DNA from: UBA4744 sp963707435
GTDB taxonomy: Bacteria > Actinomycetota > Acidimicrobiia > Spongiisociales > UBA4744
Length of the DNA: 64,000 nt
Direction: 5' to 3'
NCBI GenBank assembly: GCA_963707435.1
Contig: CAVPPF010000002.1
Coordinates: 558,001 to 622,000, forward strand
Below, piece after piece: positions 32,789-41,019 of this stretch. A model generated the notes under the pieces. The model worked only from the letters and a program-made list of their open reading frames with translations, was not told the DNA's origin and ran no database searches. How positions within the stretch are numbered: the stretch's first letter is position 1; each line of letters starts with the position of its first letter. Both the position numbers and the translations under genes were made by a program.

Positions 32789-32805
32789 TTCGGGCGAGCC
32801 CTTTT

Positions 32806-32840
32806 GCGGTGGAGCCCCGGCCGGTCCGGGGCTCCACCGC
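32806..32840 (+). terminator. 15-bp perfect hairpin after the OpuC operon
   Basis: GCGGTGGAGCCCCGG and CCGGGGCTCCACCGC flank a 5-base loop, 18 bases after the binding-protein stop. The stem is long and G/C-rich. No T-run follows, which is common for terminators in high-GC actinobacteria. Confidence 0.75.
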
Positions 32841-32906
32841 GTGAAGCGCAGAAACGAGTCGTGCGATTAGCATTCGCAGGTTCCACCTGCAGGTTCTGGA
32901 GGCCCC

Positions 32907-35900
32907 ATGTCCGCTGATCTCGGTTACTACCGGCACCCGACCGTCCACGGCGAAACGGTTGTTTTCGCCAGCGAAGATGACCTCTGGTCGGTGCCCTCCG
33001 CGGGCGGGATCGCTCGCCGGTTGACGGCCAACCCCGGCACGGTTTCGTTCCCGGTCTTCTCTCCGGACGGGTCGAAGGTTGCTTTCACCAGCCGGGATGA
33101 AGGTCATCCCGAGGCATGGGTCATGGATGCCGACGGTGGACCCGCGACACGGGTCACCTTCATGGGAGCGCTGACCCAGGTGGTCGGGTGGAGTCCCGAC
33201 GGCAGCCGCATCATCGTGGCCACGGACTGGAAGCAAGCCTTTCGCGGGTTCATGCAACTTCACGCCGTGCCGCTGTCGGGGGTAGCTCCCGAAGCGCTCA
33301 ACGTCGGACCGGCGCGCGCCATCTCGTACCAGCCGGATGGGCCCGGTGTGGTGATCGGTCGCAACTCGTACGATCCGGCCCGCTGGAAGCGGTATCGAGG
33401 AGGAACGGCCGGGACGTTGTGGATTGACCGGGCGGGCGATGGCACGTTTCGCCCTCTGATCAAGCTGGAAGCCAACCTTGCCTCACCCATGTGGATTGGT
33501 TCCCGCATCTACTTCATCTCGGATCACGAAGGCACCGGCAACCTCTACTCCTGCACACCAACGGGACGGGGCCTGACCCGGCACACCCACGGCGATGAGT
33601 TCTATGCCCGCTTCCCGAACACCGATGGTCATCAGGTCGTCTACCACGCGGGCGCCGACGTCTATCGCTTCGATCCGGAGAGCGGGACTTCGGAACGGGT
33701 TCCGGTTCGGATCAGCAGTTCGCGGAGCCAGCGCAACCGCAAGTTCATCGGCCCCAACGGGTTCGTCGAGGGATTCGACCTGCATCCGGAGGGGCACTCG
33801 CTGGTCGCTTCCGTGCGGGGTGGCGTTTTCAGCATGCCACTGTGGGAAGGGGCTCCCCTTCGCCACGGCAACATCTCCTCGGACCGTTACCGGCTGGCCT
33901 CCTGGCTTCCCGACGGCGAACGGGTTGTGGCCATCACCGACGAAGAAGGCGAAGAGTCTCTGGTCGTCTTCCGCGCCGATGGAAGCGGTGACAAGACCCG
34001 GATCAGTGGGGATATCGGACGCCCCGACCAGCTGCAGGTCGCTCCGGCCGGCGCAGCGCGGCTGGCCCTGACCAACCAGCGTCAAGAGGTCGTGCTGGTC
34101 GATCTCGACGAGGGATCCGTCAAGGTCATAGCCCACAGCCCCTACCAGAGGATCCTGGGACTGAGCTGGTCCGCCGACGGAAGGTGGCTGGCCTTCGGCG
34201 CGTTCGTCTCGAGGCGAACGGCGACCGTGCAGCTCTACGACTCGCAATCCGGCAAGCTCTCCGAGGTGACCCGCCCGGATTTCGTCGATGGATATCCATC
34301 GTTCGATCCCGAGGGTCGCTACCTCTACTTCCTGTCGTTGCGGGTCTTCGATCCGGTCTACGACAGTCAGTACTTCGATCTCGGATTCCCCAAAGGCATG
34401 CGACCCCATGTGATCCCGCTGAAGGCCGATGCCGTCAACCCGTTCGCATCCGCCACCCGGACTCCGCGAGCCCCGGGCGCACCCAACGACCAGGGCGGCA
34501 AGAAGAAAGAAGACGAGAAGGCCGGCGGTGACAAAGACGAAAAACCCGAAGCGGCTCCCGTCGAGATCGACCTGGCAGGTATCGAAGATCGGGTCGTCGC
34601 CTTCCCGGTTCCGGAGGGCCGGTACGGCAAGGTCCTCGGAGCAAAAGGGCGGGTTCTCTTCTCGTCGTTCCCGGTGGAGGGCAGCCTCGGGCAGGACTGG
34701 GCTTCCGGAGAGTCCGAGCCGAAAGGCCGCCTCGAGGCGTACGACTTCGCCCAGGAGAAGGTCGAGACCGTCACCGACGGGATGTCGACGTTCTCGGTTT
34801 CGTTGAATGGGCAAGTGCTGGCGGTGTGGGGTGGCAAGAAGCTGCGGGTCGTTCCGATTGCGTGGAAGGAAGCCGACAAGAAGCCGGAAGAGCCGGGACG
34901 GGAGTCCGGCCTGGTCGATCTGGGCCGCATCCGAATCGAAGTAGTGCCGGCCCTGGAATGGCGGCAGATGTATCGAGAGGCCTGGCGGCTGCAGCGTGAT
35001 CAGTATTGGATCGAGAGCATGGCCGGGATCGACTGGACGGCCATCCACGATCGTTATCTCCCCCTGGTCGATCGAGTTGGTTCGCGGGCGGAGTTCTCCG
35101 ATTTGATGTGGGAAATGCAAGGCGAACTCGGGACCTCGCATGCCTACGAATTGCTCGGCGACTACCGGCCCGAGCCGCGGTGGTTCCAGGGATTCCTGGG
35201 AGCCGATCTGGAACTGCGGGGGAGAACCTGGCGGGTGACCCGCATTCCGCGAGGCGACTCGTGGGAGGCGAAGGCCTCCTCTCCGTTGATGGCCCCCGGT
35301 CTCGACATAGCCGAGGGCGATGCGATTCTGGCGGTCGACGGGCGCCCGGTGGATGCCACCGTCTCGCCCTATGAGCGTCTCGTGGATCGGGCCGGACGCA
35401 CGGTGCACCTCACGGTGCGTCGGGGGCGGCGCAACCCGCGTGTGGTGGCCGTTGATACCTTGCGGTCCGAGGAACTCCTTCGATACCGGGACTGGGTCGA
35501 GCAGAACCGGTCGCGCGTTCATGCGGAGTCCGACGGCATGGTGGGCTACGTCCATGTGCCCGACATGGGGCCGTGGGGGTACTCGGAATTCCACCGGTAC
35601 TTCGGAGCTGAGGTCGATCGGCCCGGTTTGATCATCGACGTCCGGCAGAACCGGGGCGGCCATGTTTCGCAGCTGTTGCTGGAGAAGCTGGTGCGCCGGC
35701 GGGTTGGCTACGACCTTACGCGGTGGGGTCAACCCCAGTCGTATCCCGAAGATGCACCGATGGGTCCGATGGTCGCGCTCACCGACGAGTATTCCGGATC
35801 CGATGGTGACATCTTCAGCCATGCGTTCAAGCTCTTCGAACTGGGTCCCCTGATCGGCAAGCGCACCTGGGGCGGTGTGGTGGGTATCTTCCCGCGCCAT

Positions 35901-36158
35901 GCGCTCGTCGACGGGACCATCACCACGCAGCCCGAGTTCTCCTTCTGGTTCGAGGATGTCGGCTGGGGAGTCGAGAACTACGGAACCGATCCGGATATCG
36001 AGGTCGATATCAAGCCGCAGGACTATCGGGAAGGGCGTGACCCGCAGATGGAGCGTGCGCTTCGTGAGGTTGCGAAGCTGATTCGCAAATTCAAGCCCGC
36101 AGTGCCTGAGTTCGAACAGCCGCCCTCGCGGGTGGCGCCCCGGCTCCCCAAGGTGTGA
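32907..36158 (+). CDS. Tricorn protease homologue
   Basis: A 1083-residue cytoplasmic protease that degrades peptides released by larger proteases. N-terminal beta-propeller blades carry repeated SPDGS and DGRW-type motifs (FSPDGSKVAFTS, WSPDGSRIIVA). An insert rich in Lys/Glu (GGKKKEDEKAGGDKDEK) precedes the second propeller. Then come a tricorn C1 domain, a PDZ domain and the S41-like catalytic domain. The nucleophile is Ser965 in YSGSDGDIF, with the general base His at about 745 in GTSHAYE. Both agree with Thermoplasma numbering. Length is standard. Confidence 0.95.
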   Translation: MSADLGYYRHPTVHGETVVFASEDDLWSVPSAGGIARRLTANPGTVSFPVFSPDGSKVAFTSRDEGHPEAWVMDADGGPATRVTFMGALTQVVGWSPDGSRIIVATDWKQAFRGFMQLHAVPLSGVAPEALNVGPARAISYQPDGPGVVIGRNSYDPARWKRYRGGTAGTLWIDRAGDGTFRPLIKLEANLASPMWIGSRIYFISDHEGTGNLYSCTPTGRGLTRHTHGDEFYARFPNTDGHQVVYHAGADVYRFDPESGTSERVPVRISSSRSQRNRKFIGPNGFVEGFDLHPEGHSLVASVRGGVFSMPLWEGAPLRHGNISSDRYRLASWLPDGERVVAITDEEGEESLVVFRADGSGDKTRISGDIGRPDQLQVAPAGAARLALTNQRQEVVLVDLDEGSVKVIAHSPYQRILGLSWSADGRWLAFGAFVSRRTATVQLYDSQSGKLSEVTRPDFVDGYPSFDPEGRYLYFLSLRVFDPVYDSQYFDLGFPKGMRPHVIPLKADAVNPFASATRTPRAPGAPNDQGGKKKEDEKAGGDKDEKPEAAPVEIDLAGIEDRVVAFPVPEGRYGKVLGAKGRVLFSSFPVEGSLGQDWASGESEPKGRLEAYDFAQEKVETVTDGMSTFSVSLNGQVLAVWGGKKLRVVPIAWKEADKKPEEPGRESGLVDLGRIRIEVVPALEWRQMYREAWRLQRDQYWIESMAGIDWTAIHDRYLPLVDRVGSRAEFSDLMWEMQGELGTSHAYELLGDYRPEPRWFQGFLGADLELRGRTWRVTRIPRGDSWEAKASSPLMAPGLDIAEGDAILAVDGRPVDATVSPYERLVDRAGRTVHLTVRRGRRNPRVVAVDTLRSEELLRYRDWVEQNRSRVHAESDGMVGYVHVPDMGPWGYSEFHRYFGAEVDRPGLIIDVRQNRGGHVSQLLLEKLVRRRVGYDLTRWGQPQSYPEDAPMGPMVALTDEYSGSDGDIFSHAFKLFELGPLIGKRTWGGVVGIFPRHALVDGTITTQPEFSFWFEDVGWGVENYGTDPDIEVDIKPQDYREGRDPQMERALREVAKLIRKFKPAVPEFEQPPSRVAPRLPKV

Positions 36159-36164
36159 CGTCCG

Positions 36165-37052
36165 GTGGTCGTTGAGATCGTCGAAGTCGGACCGAGGGAC
36201 GGCCTGCAGAACGAATCGGTGGTGCTGTCGACCGTGGACAAGGTGGAGCTGATCGGCAGGTTGGCCGGCGCAGGCCTGCGCCGGATCGAGACGGCCAGTT
36301 TCGTCAACCCCAAGCTCGTTCCCCAGATGGCCGATGGGGACGCAGTCATGCAGTCGCTGGCGGGGTCGGCCGGTTACTCACGCATCGGTCTCGCGCTCAA
36401 TCCGCGCGGATTCGAGCGGGCGCTCGCCGCGGGGGTCGACGAGATCAACTTCAGTGTGATGGCTACCGACACCTTCAACCAGAAGAATCAGGGTGCTGCC
36501 ACCTTCGAGACCCTCGCAGGTTTCGAAGAGGTCGTGGTATCTGCCGCCGGCAAAGTGCCCGTGACGCTCACGATTGGCGCCTCGTTCGGGTGCCCGTACG
36601 AGGGCGAGACGCCTGCCTGGCGGGTACTCGAGATCGCCGAGCGGGCCGCCGCCGCCGGAGCGTCGGAGCTCGCCCTCGGGGATACGATCGGTGTGGCCGA
36701 TCCGCGTGCCGTGACCCGGCTGGTCTCGGCGGTCCGTGGGGTGGTCGGCGATGTGCCCATCCGCTGTCACTTCCACAACACCCGCAACACCGGTCTGGCC
36801 AATGCCTACGCCGCCCTCGAGGCAGAAGTCCGGGTGCTGGATGCTTCGATCGGGGGGATCGGCGGGTGTCCGTTCGCTCCGAACGCGACGGGCAACATTC
36901 CCACCGAGGACCTTGCCTACATGCTCGACCGGATGGGAGTCGAGACCGGTTTGGACCTCGATCGCCTCCTCGAGATCCCGCCCTGGGTGGGGGAGCGGCT
37001 CGGCAAACCGGTCCCCGGTCTCCTCAGCCGCGCCGGCTTGTTCCCGAAATAG
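36165..37052 (+). CDS. Hydroxymethylglutaryl-CoA lyase family enzyme
   Basis: A 295-residue TIM-barrel enzyme of the HMG-CoA lyase branch, which cleaves HMG-CoA to acetoacetate and acetyl-CoA (leucine degradation). GPRDGLQNE supplies the metal-binding start, IETASFVNPK the substrate loop, and CHFHNTRNTGLANAYAALEA the metal His pair. The Cys loop GIGGCPFAP is intact. Start GTG 36165 follows six bases after the tricorn gene. Related enzymes act on other 3-hydroxy-acyl-CoAs, so substrate certainty is limited. Confidence 0.88.
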   Translation: MVVEIVEVGPRDGLQNESVVLSTVDKVELIGRLAGAGLRRIETASFVNPKLVPQMADGDAVMQSLAGSAGYSRIGLALNPRGFERALAAGVDEINFSVMATDTFNQKNQGAATFETLAGFEEVVVSAAGKVPVTLTIGASFGCPYEGETPAWRVLEIAERAAAAGASELALGDTIGVADPRAVTRLVSAVRGVVGDVPIRCHFHNTRNTGLANAYAALEAEVRVLDASIGGIGGCPFAPNATGNIPTEDLAYMLDRMGVETGLDLDRLLEIPPWVGERLGKPVPGLLSRAGLFPK

Positions 37053-37134
37053 TCCCCCTGCCAGGGGGAAGTACCGCAGCGGCAGAGCCGATGGGGTCGG
37101 GGGTCAGGCGGCGAAGCTGAGGGGTGTCTTGCGT
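37053..37134. other. Non-coding stretch with a possible decayed copy of the G/C repeat
   Basis: The sequence starts TCCCCCTGCCAGGGGGAAGT, a short hairpin followed by ACCGC, echoing the AGGGGGGAGTACCGCC part of the full repeat immediately downstream. After it comes G-rich sequence without coding structure. With the adjacent full copy it makes the gap between the lyase and the sigma factor more than 300 bases long. I see no gene or RNA in it. Confidence 0.45.
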
Positions 37135-37214
37135 CTCCCCCCTGACGAGCGAAGCTCGTCGAGAAGGGGGGAGTACCGCCGAAGGCGGGGAGGGGGGTCC
37201 GTTCCCACCAACGG
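37135..37214. repeat. Interspersed double-hairpin G/C repeat, copy 2
   Basis: CTCCCCCCTG then a palindromic stem ACGAGCGAAGCTCGT, AGAAGGGGGGAG, a second hairpin ACCGCCGAAGGCGG, and finally GGAGGGGGGTCCGTTCCCA. Block order and spacing equal copy 1 at 20689-20770. The stems differ in sequence while remaining self-complementary, which points to selection on structure. The sequence from here to the sigma factor start (37215-37443) contains no supported gene. Confidence 0.7.
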
Positions 37215-37443
37215 AGCGTCTCGCTGTCGCAGAAGCCAAATACGCTCCTGCAGCCCTCGATGTCTTTCGGCCCTGGCACCACGTCGATGCCGCACCGTAT
37301 GGTGGGCATGACAAGTTCCCCGGAAACGGTGTTGCCTTTTCCCCTCTCTCGGCCCCTGTAGGGGTGAGATGGAAGAAGAGTCGGTCGTTGTTTCGGATAG
37401 GAGCACCTCATGGGGGCTGTCGACCCGCTCGGCGAGGAGCGCC

Positions 37444-37929
37444 ATGGAGGGTCGAGCCACCGCGGTGGCCACGCGGCCGGACCTCGAGACGGTGTACCGA
37501 CAACACGGCACCAGGTTGTGGCGAGCCATATTCGCCTACGCCCAGGACCGGCATGTCGCCGACGATGCAGTTGCCGAGGCTTTTGCTCAGGCGCTGCGGC
37601 GGGGGAGCGCCATTCGGTCACCGGAACGATGGGTGTGGAAGGCGGCGTTCCGGATTGCCGCCGGACGTCTGCAGGAGCGACGCCGATCGGCTCCGCTGCT
37701 AGACGTCCCGTCGACCCGCAACCCCGAACCGACCTGGGAACTGCTGGACGCCTTGCGCCGCGTTCCCGAGCGGTCCCGCGCCTGCCTCGTGCTCCACTAC
37801 TACGGCGGCTACGGAACCGCCGAGATCGCCCGGATGGTCGGCTCGACTCCGGCCGGGGTCCGCATGCAACTCACCCGGGGGCGCAGGCGTTTGCGGCAAC
37901 TACTCGAAGGAGGTGAAGGCGATGCGTGA
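37444..37929 (+). CDS. ECF-type RNA polymerase sigma factor
   Basis: A 161-residue sigma-70 family member lacking region 1. Region 2 reads DLETVYRQHGTRLWRAIFAY and RHVADDAVAEAFAQALRR; region 4 reads LRRVPERSRACLVLHYYGGY and GTAEIARMVGSTPAGVRMQL, then TRGRRRLRQLL. I chose ATG 37444 because AGGAG precedes it by five bases; ATG 37369 in the same frame would add 25 residues of low-complexity sequence. The end overlaps the next gene by 8 bases, which is typical of a sigma factor with its regulator. Confidence 0.8.
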   Translation: MEGRATAVATRPDLETVYRQHGTRLWRAIFAYAQDRHVADDAVAEAFAQALRRGSAIRSPERWVWKAAFRIAAGRLQERRRSAPLLDVPSTRNPEPTWELLDALRRVPERSRACLVLHYYGGYGTAEIARMVGSTPAGVRMQLTRGRRRLRQLLEGGEGDA

Positions 37930-38812
37930 CCTGCGAGAGCGGTTCGAAGCACTCGACCTCCTCGAAGCGCCCTACCAGTGGACGGACATCGAACGCCGGG
38001 CGGCCCGCCCGGAGGTGGCCAGGACGCCATCGTGGCTGCACGGAGTCTGGATAGCCGCAACGACGGCCGCAGCGGTACTGGTGTTTGTCGGTGGCGTCGT
38101 TGCCGGTCGCTGGCTGCTGGGCCCCGGCTCGGTCCTGGACGTGGCCTTCGGAGGGTCCGGGTTGTTCCGGGCGGTAACGCCGGCCGATGTCAGCGTCCTG
38201 GCGCTGGTAGTGGCGGGGGCCGGCGGCGGGACGGTGCTGCTGACGGCGGCCTTGACCTTGCTGTGGCGATGGAGAAAGAGCAACGGATCGGCTGCGAGGA
38301 TGCAAACGAGAGGGGAAGTCATGGAAACCATGGAAAAGACGACCGAAACGCCGATGCGAACCATCGAGACGGTCACCCGCAACAACCGCTGGCTGATCCT
38401 GGCCGTGGTCGTGCTCCTGGCGGTGATCGTGGCGGCCGGAGCGTGGCTGCTGATCGACAACTTTGTGACGAGCGACGTCGAGTCCCTGATCCTCGACTAC
38501 AACGCGGCGTGGATCGCCAACGATTACGAAGCGCTGGCGGCCGTTGTCACCGATGACTTTGTGCACACGGGCACCGACGGCAGAAGGTATCAGGGCGAGT
38601 CGGAACTCAGACCCGAAATCGCGTCCTACGAGGGGTTAGGCTTCGAAATAGTGACGGCCGGTCCGATAGCAGTTTCCGGCGATTGGGCGATGCGAGCCGA
38701 GAGAGTCAGCTTCAGCTTCACCGGCGGAGACTTGGAGGGCGTTGCCCTCTATGAGATCGAAGGGAATCTGGTCAAGCAGCATATGATTGTTGGCTTCACG
38801 GCGGTTCCCTAG
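37922..38812 (+). CDS. Membrane protein with SnoaL-like C-terminal domain, possible anti-sigma partner
   Basis: A 296-residue protein. A cytoplasmic N-terminus (MRDLRERFEALDLLEAPYQW) precedes two membrane helices (about 40-68 and 92-118), a polar linker rich in Thr/Glu/Met, a third helix (WLILAVVVLLAVIVAAGAWL) and an outer SnoaL/NTF2-like domain (DYNAAWIANDYEALAAVVTD...). The GGAGGTGA at 37909-37916 fits ATG 37922. An internal ATG at 38321 also has AGGGG, so the SnoaL half could be made separately. Overlap with the sigma gene suggests anti-sigma function, but no zinc-finger anti-sigma motif is present. Confidence 0.6.
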   Translation: MRDLRERFEALDLLEAPYQWTDIERRAARPEVARTPSWLHGVWIAATTAAAVLVFVGGVVAGRWLLGPGSVLDVAFGGSGLFRAVTPADVSVLALVVAGAGGGTVLLTAALTLLWRWRKSNGSAARMQTRGEVMETMEKTTETPMRTIETVTRNNRWLILAVVVLLAVIVAAGAWLLIDNFVTSDVESLILDYNAAWIANDYEALAAVVTDDFVHTGTDGRRYQGESELRPEIASYEGLGFEIVTAGPIAVSGDWAMRAERVSFSFTGGDLEGVALYEIEGNLVKQHMIVGFTAVP

Positions 38813-38830
38813 GATTCTCCGACTTGACGA

Positions 38831-38852
38831 ATCGGGGCCCGCGGGCCCCGAT
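38831..38852. terminator. 10-bp perfect hairpin after the sigma operon
   Basis: ATCGGGGCCC and GGGCCCCGAT with a two-base gap lie 18 bases after the membrane/SnoaL protein stop. The position and stem suit a terminator, although the loop is very tight and no T-run follows. Confidence 0.55.
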
Positions 38853-38869
38853 TCCCGCGTTTACCACCG

Positions 38870-38962
38870 ATGGGAACCTTCGGTGTGATTTCACTGATTG
38901 AGTTCGACGGGAACCTGATCAAGCGCTGGGCAGTGGAAAGAGCGGTTCCCCTGGTCGAGTGA
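38870..38962 (+). pseudogene. Fragment resembling the end of the upstream SnoaL-like domain
   Basis: A 30-codon reading frame encodes GVISLIEFDGNLIKRWAVER and ends VPLVE. It resembles the last strand region of the preceding protein (GVALYEIEGNLVKQHMIVGF...VP). It has no ribosome site and no other domain parts. It is probably the tail of a lost duplicate rather than a working gene. The rest of the gap up to leuB shows nothing further. Confidence 0.4.
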
Positions 38963-39010
38963 GCGAACCGAAGAAGGCAAGACAAACCCCTCCCTGGATC
39001 GGAGCTGGGT

Positions 39011-40063
39011 TCAGATCCTCCCGGCGATCCGGTCCCCGATCTGGTCCGTCGACATGCCCATGTCGGGGCCACCCATCGACCGCAGTTCCGGGATAACCGA
39101 CGCCGCAGCCTGCTCGACGGCTATCGCAGCCTCGTGCTCACCAAGATGATCGAGGCACATAGCACCGGACAACACTGCTGCGATCGGGTTGGCCCAACCC
39201 CTTCCGGCAATGTCGGGAGCCGATCCGTGAACCGGCTCGAACATCGAGGGATAGCGCCGCTCCGGGTCGAGGTTGCCGGATGCCGCCAGGCCCATCCCGC
39301 CCTGCACCGCCGCGCCCAGGTCGGTGATGATGTCCCCGAACAGGTTGTCCGTAACGACCACGTCGAAGCGCTCGGGCTGAGTGACCAGGTAGAGGCACAT
39401 GGCGTCGACATGGACGTAGTCGACCTCGACCGCCGGGTATTCGGCTGCAACCTCGTCGACGGTCCGCTGCCAGAGATCTCCGGCGTAGGTTAAAACGTTG
39501 GTCTTGTGGCACAGCGTCAACCGTCCCCGTCGTTCGGCGGCTCGGTCGAAGGCGTATCGCACGACCCGCTCCACTCCCCGTCGGGTATTGATCGACTCCT
39601 GGGTGGCCACCTCCGCAGCAGTGTCCTTCTGGTGGAAGGCGCCTACTCCGGTGTACAGACCTTCGGTGTTCTCCCGCACGACCACCAGGTCACACCGGTC
39701 GGGGGTGAGGTCCTTGATCGGTGTCGGTGCTCCCGGATACAGCTTCACCGGCCGTAGATTCACGTACTGGTCGAAATCGAATCGCAGCTTCAGCAGCAAT
39801 CCGCGTTCCAGCACCCCCGGCGGTACCTCCGGGGTGCCCACCGCTCCCAGCAGGATGGCGTCGTGCGTGCCGAGCTCGGCCTGAACCGCTTCGGGAAGCA
39901 CCTCGCCGGTGCGCAGGTACCGGGTTCCTCCCAGGTCGTATTCGGTCGTCTCGATCGAGAACCCGAAGCGGTCCCCGGCCGCTCTGGTGGCCTTGAGCGT
40001 CTGAGCCGTGACTTCCGGGCCAACTCCGTCGCCGCCGATGACGGCCAGTTGATATCTCGTCAT
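39011..40063 (-). CDS. leuB: 3-isopropylmalate dehydrogenase
   Basis: A 350-residue enzyme oxidising and decarboxylating 3-isopropylmalate to 2-oxoisocaproate in leucine synthesis. Family motifs: GGDGVGPEV, AILLGAVGTPEVPPGVLERG, LRFDFDQYVNLRPVKLYPG, VVRENTEGLYTGVG, DNLFGDIITDLGAAVQGG and FEPVHGSAPDIAGRGWANP. Length is normal and residues look intact. It lies 11 bases after leuA as the last gene of the ilv-leu series; leuC and leuD are not in the window. Confidence 0.95.
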   Translation of the reverse strand: MTRYQLAVIGGDGVGPEVTAQTLKATRAAGDRFGFSIETTEYDLGGTRYLRTGEVLPEAVQAELGTHDAILLGAVGTPEVPPGVLERGLLLKLRFDFDQYVNLRPVKLYPGAPTPIKDLTPDRCDLVVVRENTEGLYTGVGAFHQKDTAAEVATQESINTRRGVERVVRYAFDRAAERRGRLTLCHKTNVLTYAGDLWQRTVDEVAAEYPAVEVDYVHVDAMCLYLVTQPERFDVVVTDNLFGDIITDLGAAVQGGMGLAASGNLDPERRYPSMFEPVHGSAPDIAGRGWANPIAAVLSGAMCLDHLGEHEAAIAVEQAAASVIPELRSMGGPDMGMSTDQIGDRIAGRI

Positions 40064-40074
40064 CGGGACTCCGA

Positions 40075-41019
40075 TCAGAGGTTGTCCATCACCGAGTCGG
40101 AGATGACCGTGCGGGCGGCCTTGTTGAGTGCGTGGACGAACGCCCGGGCGGACCCTTCGACCACATCGGTTGAGACGCTCCGACCGGCATAGATCTCGCC
40201 GCCCATTCGCACGACCACGTTGATCTCTGCCATGGCATCGGCGCCCTTGGTAATGGGAACTACCCGGTAGTCGACCAGTTTCGCGTCGATTCCAAACGCC
40301 TTCTTGAGGGCGTCGAAAGTGGCGTGGACCATGCCATCGCCCTCACCTTCGAACTCGAGGGTCAGACCGCGCGCTTCGACTTTTACCGATGCCTGCGGAT
40401 CGATGGTGCTCCCTCCCGTCACCTTCATGGAGACGAACCGAACAACCTCGTCCACTTCCCGGGCCTCGTCGTTGACGATCGCCCGGATCTCCTCCTCGGT
40501 GATCTCGACCTTGCGGTCCGCCAGCTCCTTCACCCGGGCAAACGCCCGGCTGAACTCCTGGTCGTCGAGAGCGATGTCCATCTGTCGCAGAGCGTCCGCA
40601 AACCCGGCCCGTCCGGAGTGCTTTCCGACGATGATCTGACTCGTCTGTCCCACCGACGCAGCGTCCATGATCTCGTAGGTCTCCCGATCCTGCAGCACTC
40701 CGTGCTGATGGATTCCCGACTCGTGCGCAAATGCGTTGCGTCCCACGACGGCCTTGTTGAACTGCACCGGATAGCCGGTCAGCCTCGAGACCAGGCGGCT
40801 GGTCTCCAGGATCTGAGTGGTATCGGCCCCGATTTCGACACCGAACCGGTCCTGGCGGGTCTTGATCGCCATGATGATCTCTTCCGTGGACGTGTTGCCG
40901 GCCCGTTCGCCGATCCCGTTGATCGCCCCTTCGATCTGGCGGGCACCCGCCGAGATGGCCGCGAGTGAGTTGGCGACCGCCAGGCCGAGATCGTTGTGAC
41001 AGTGCGTGGAGATGATCAC
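40075..41019 (-). CDS. leuA: 2-isopropylmalate synthase, C-terminal frame
   Basis: A 314-residue frame holding the rest of the TIM barrel (STHCHNDLGLAVANSLAAI, GIGERAGNTSTEEI) and the linker and regulatory LeuA dimer domain (YRVVPITKGADAMAEINVVV, DVVEGSARAFVHALNKAA). It cannot act alone because the catalytic first half lies in the other frame at 41016-41609. A GTG at 41019 overlaps the upstream stop as GTGA, which could restart translation. Alternatively one base is missing from the C6 run at 41030-41035. Together the two frames equal a normal LeuA of about 511 residues. Confidence 0.85.
   Translation of the reverse strand: MIISTHCHNDLGLAVANSLAAISAGARQIEGAINGIGERAGNTSTEEIIMAIKTRQDRFGVEIGADTTQILETSRLVSRLTGYPVQFNKAVVGRNAFAHESGIHQHGVLQDRETYEIMDAASVGQTSQIIVGKHSGRAGFADALRQMDIALDDQEFSRAFARVKELADRKVEITEEEIRAIVNDEAREVDEVVRFVSMKVTGGSTIDPQASVKVEARGLTLEFEGEGDGMVHATFDALKKAFGIDAKLVDYRVVPITKGADAMAEINVVVRMGGEIYAGRSVSTDVVEGSARAFVHALNKAARTVISDSVMDNL

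Noticed and set aside
33483..35900. 805-codon frame on the minus strand inside the tricorn gene
   Set aside because: It has no recognisable domain and biased composition. The tricorn frame has catalytic Ser965 and full length.
37410..37916. Alternative frame with AGGAG and ATG just before the sigma factor
   Set aside because: Its product is Arg/Gly/His-rich without a domain, and it overlaps the sigma factor in another frame.
38321..38812. Separate gene for the SnoaL-like half
   Set aside because: The upstream frame continues unbroken into it, so it is annotated as one protein. An internal start is noted as possible.
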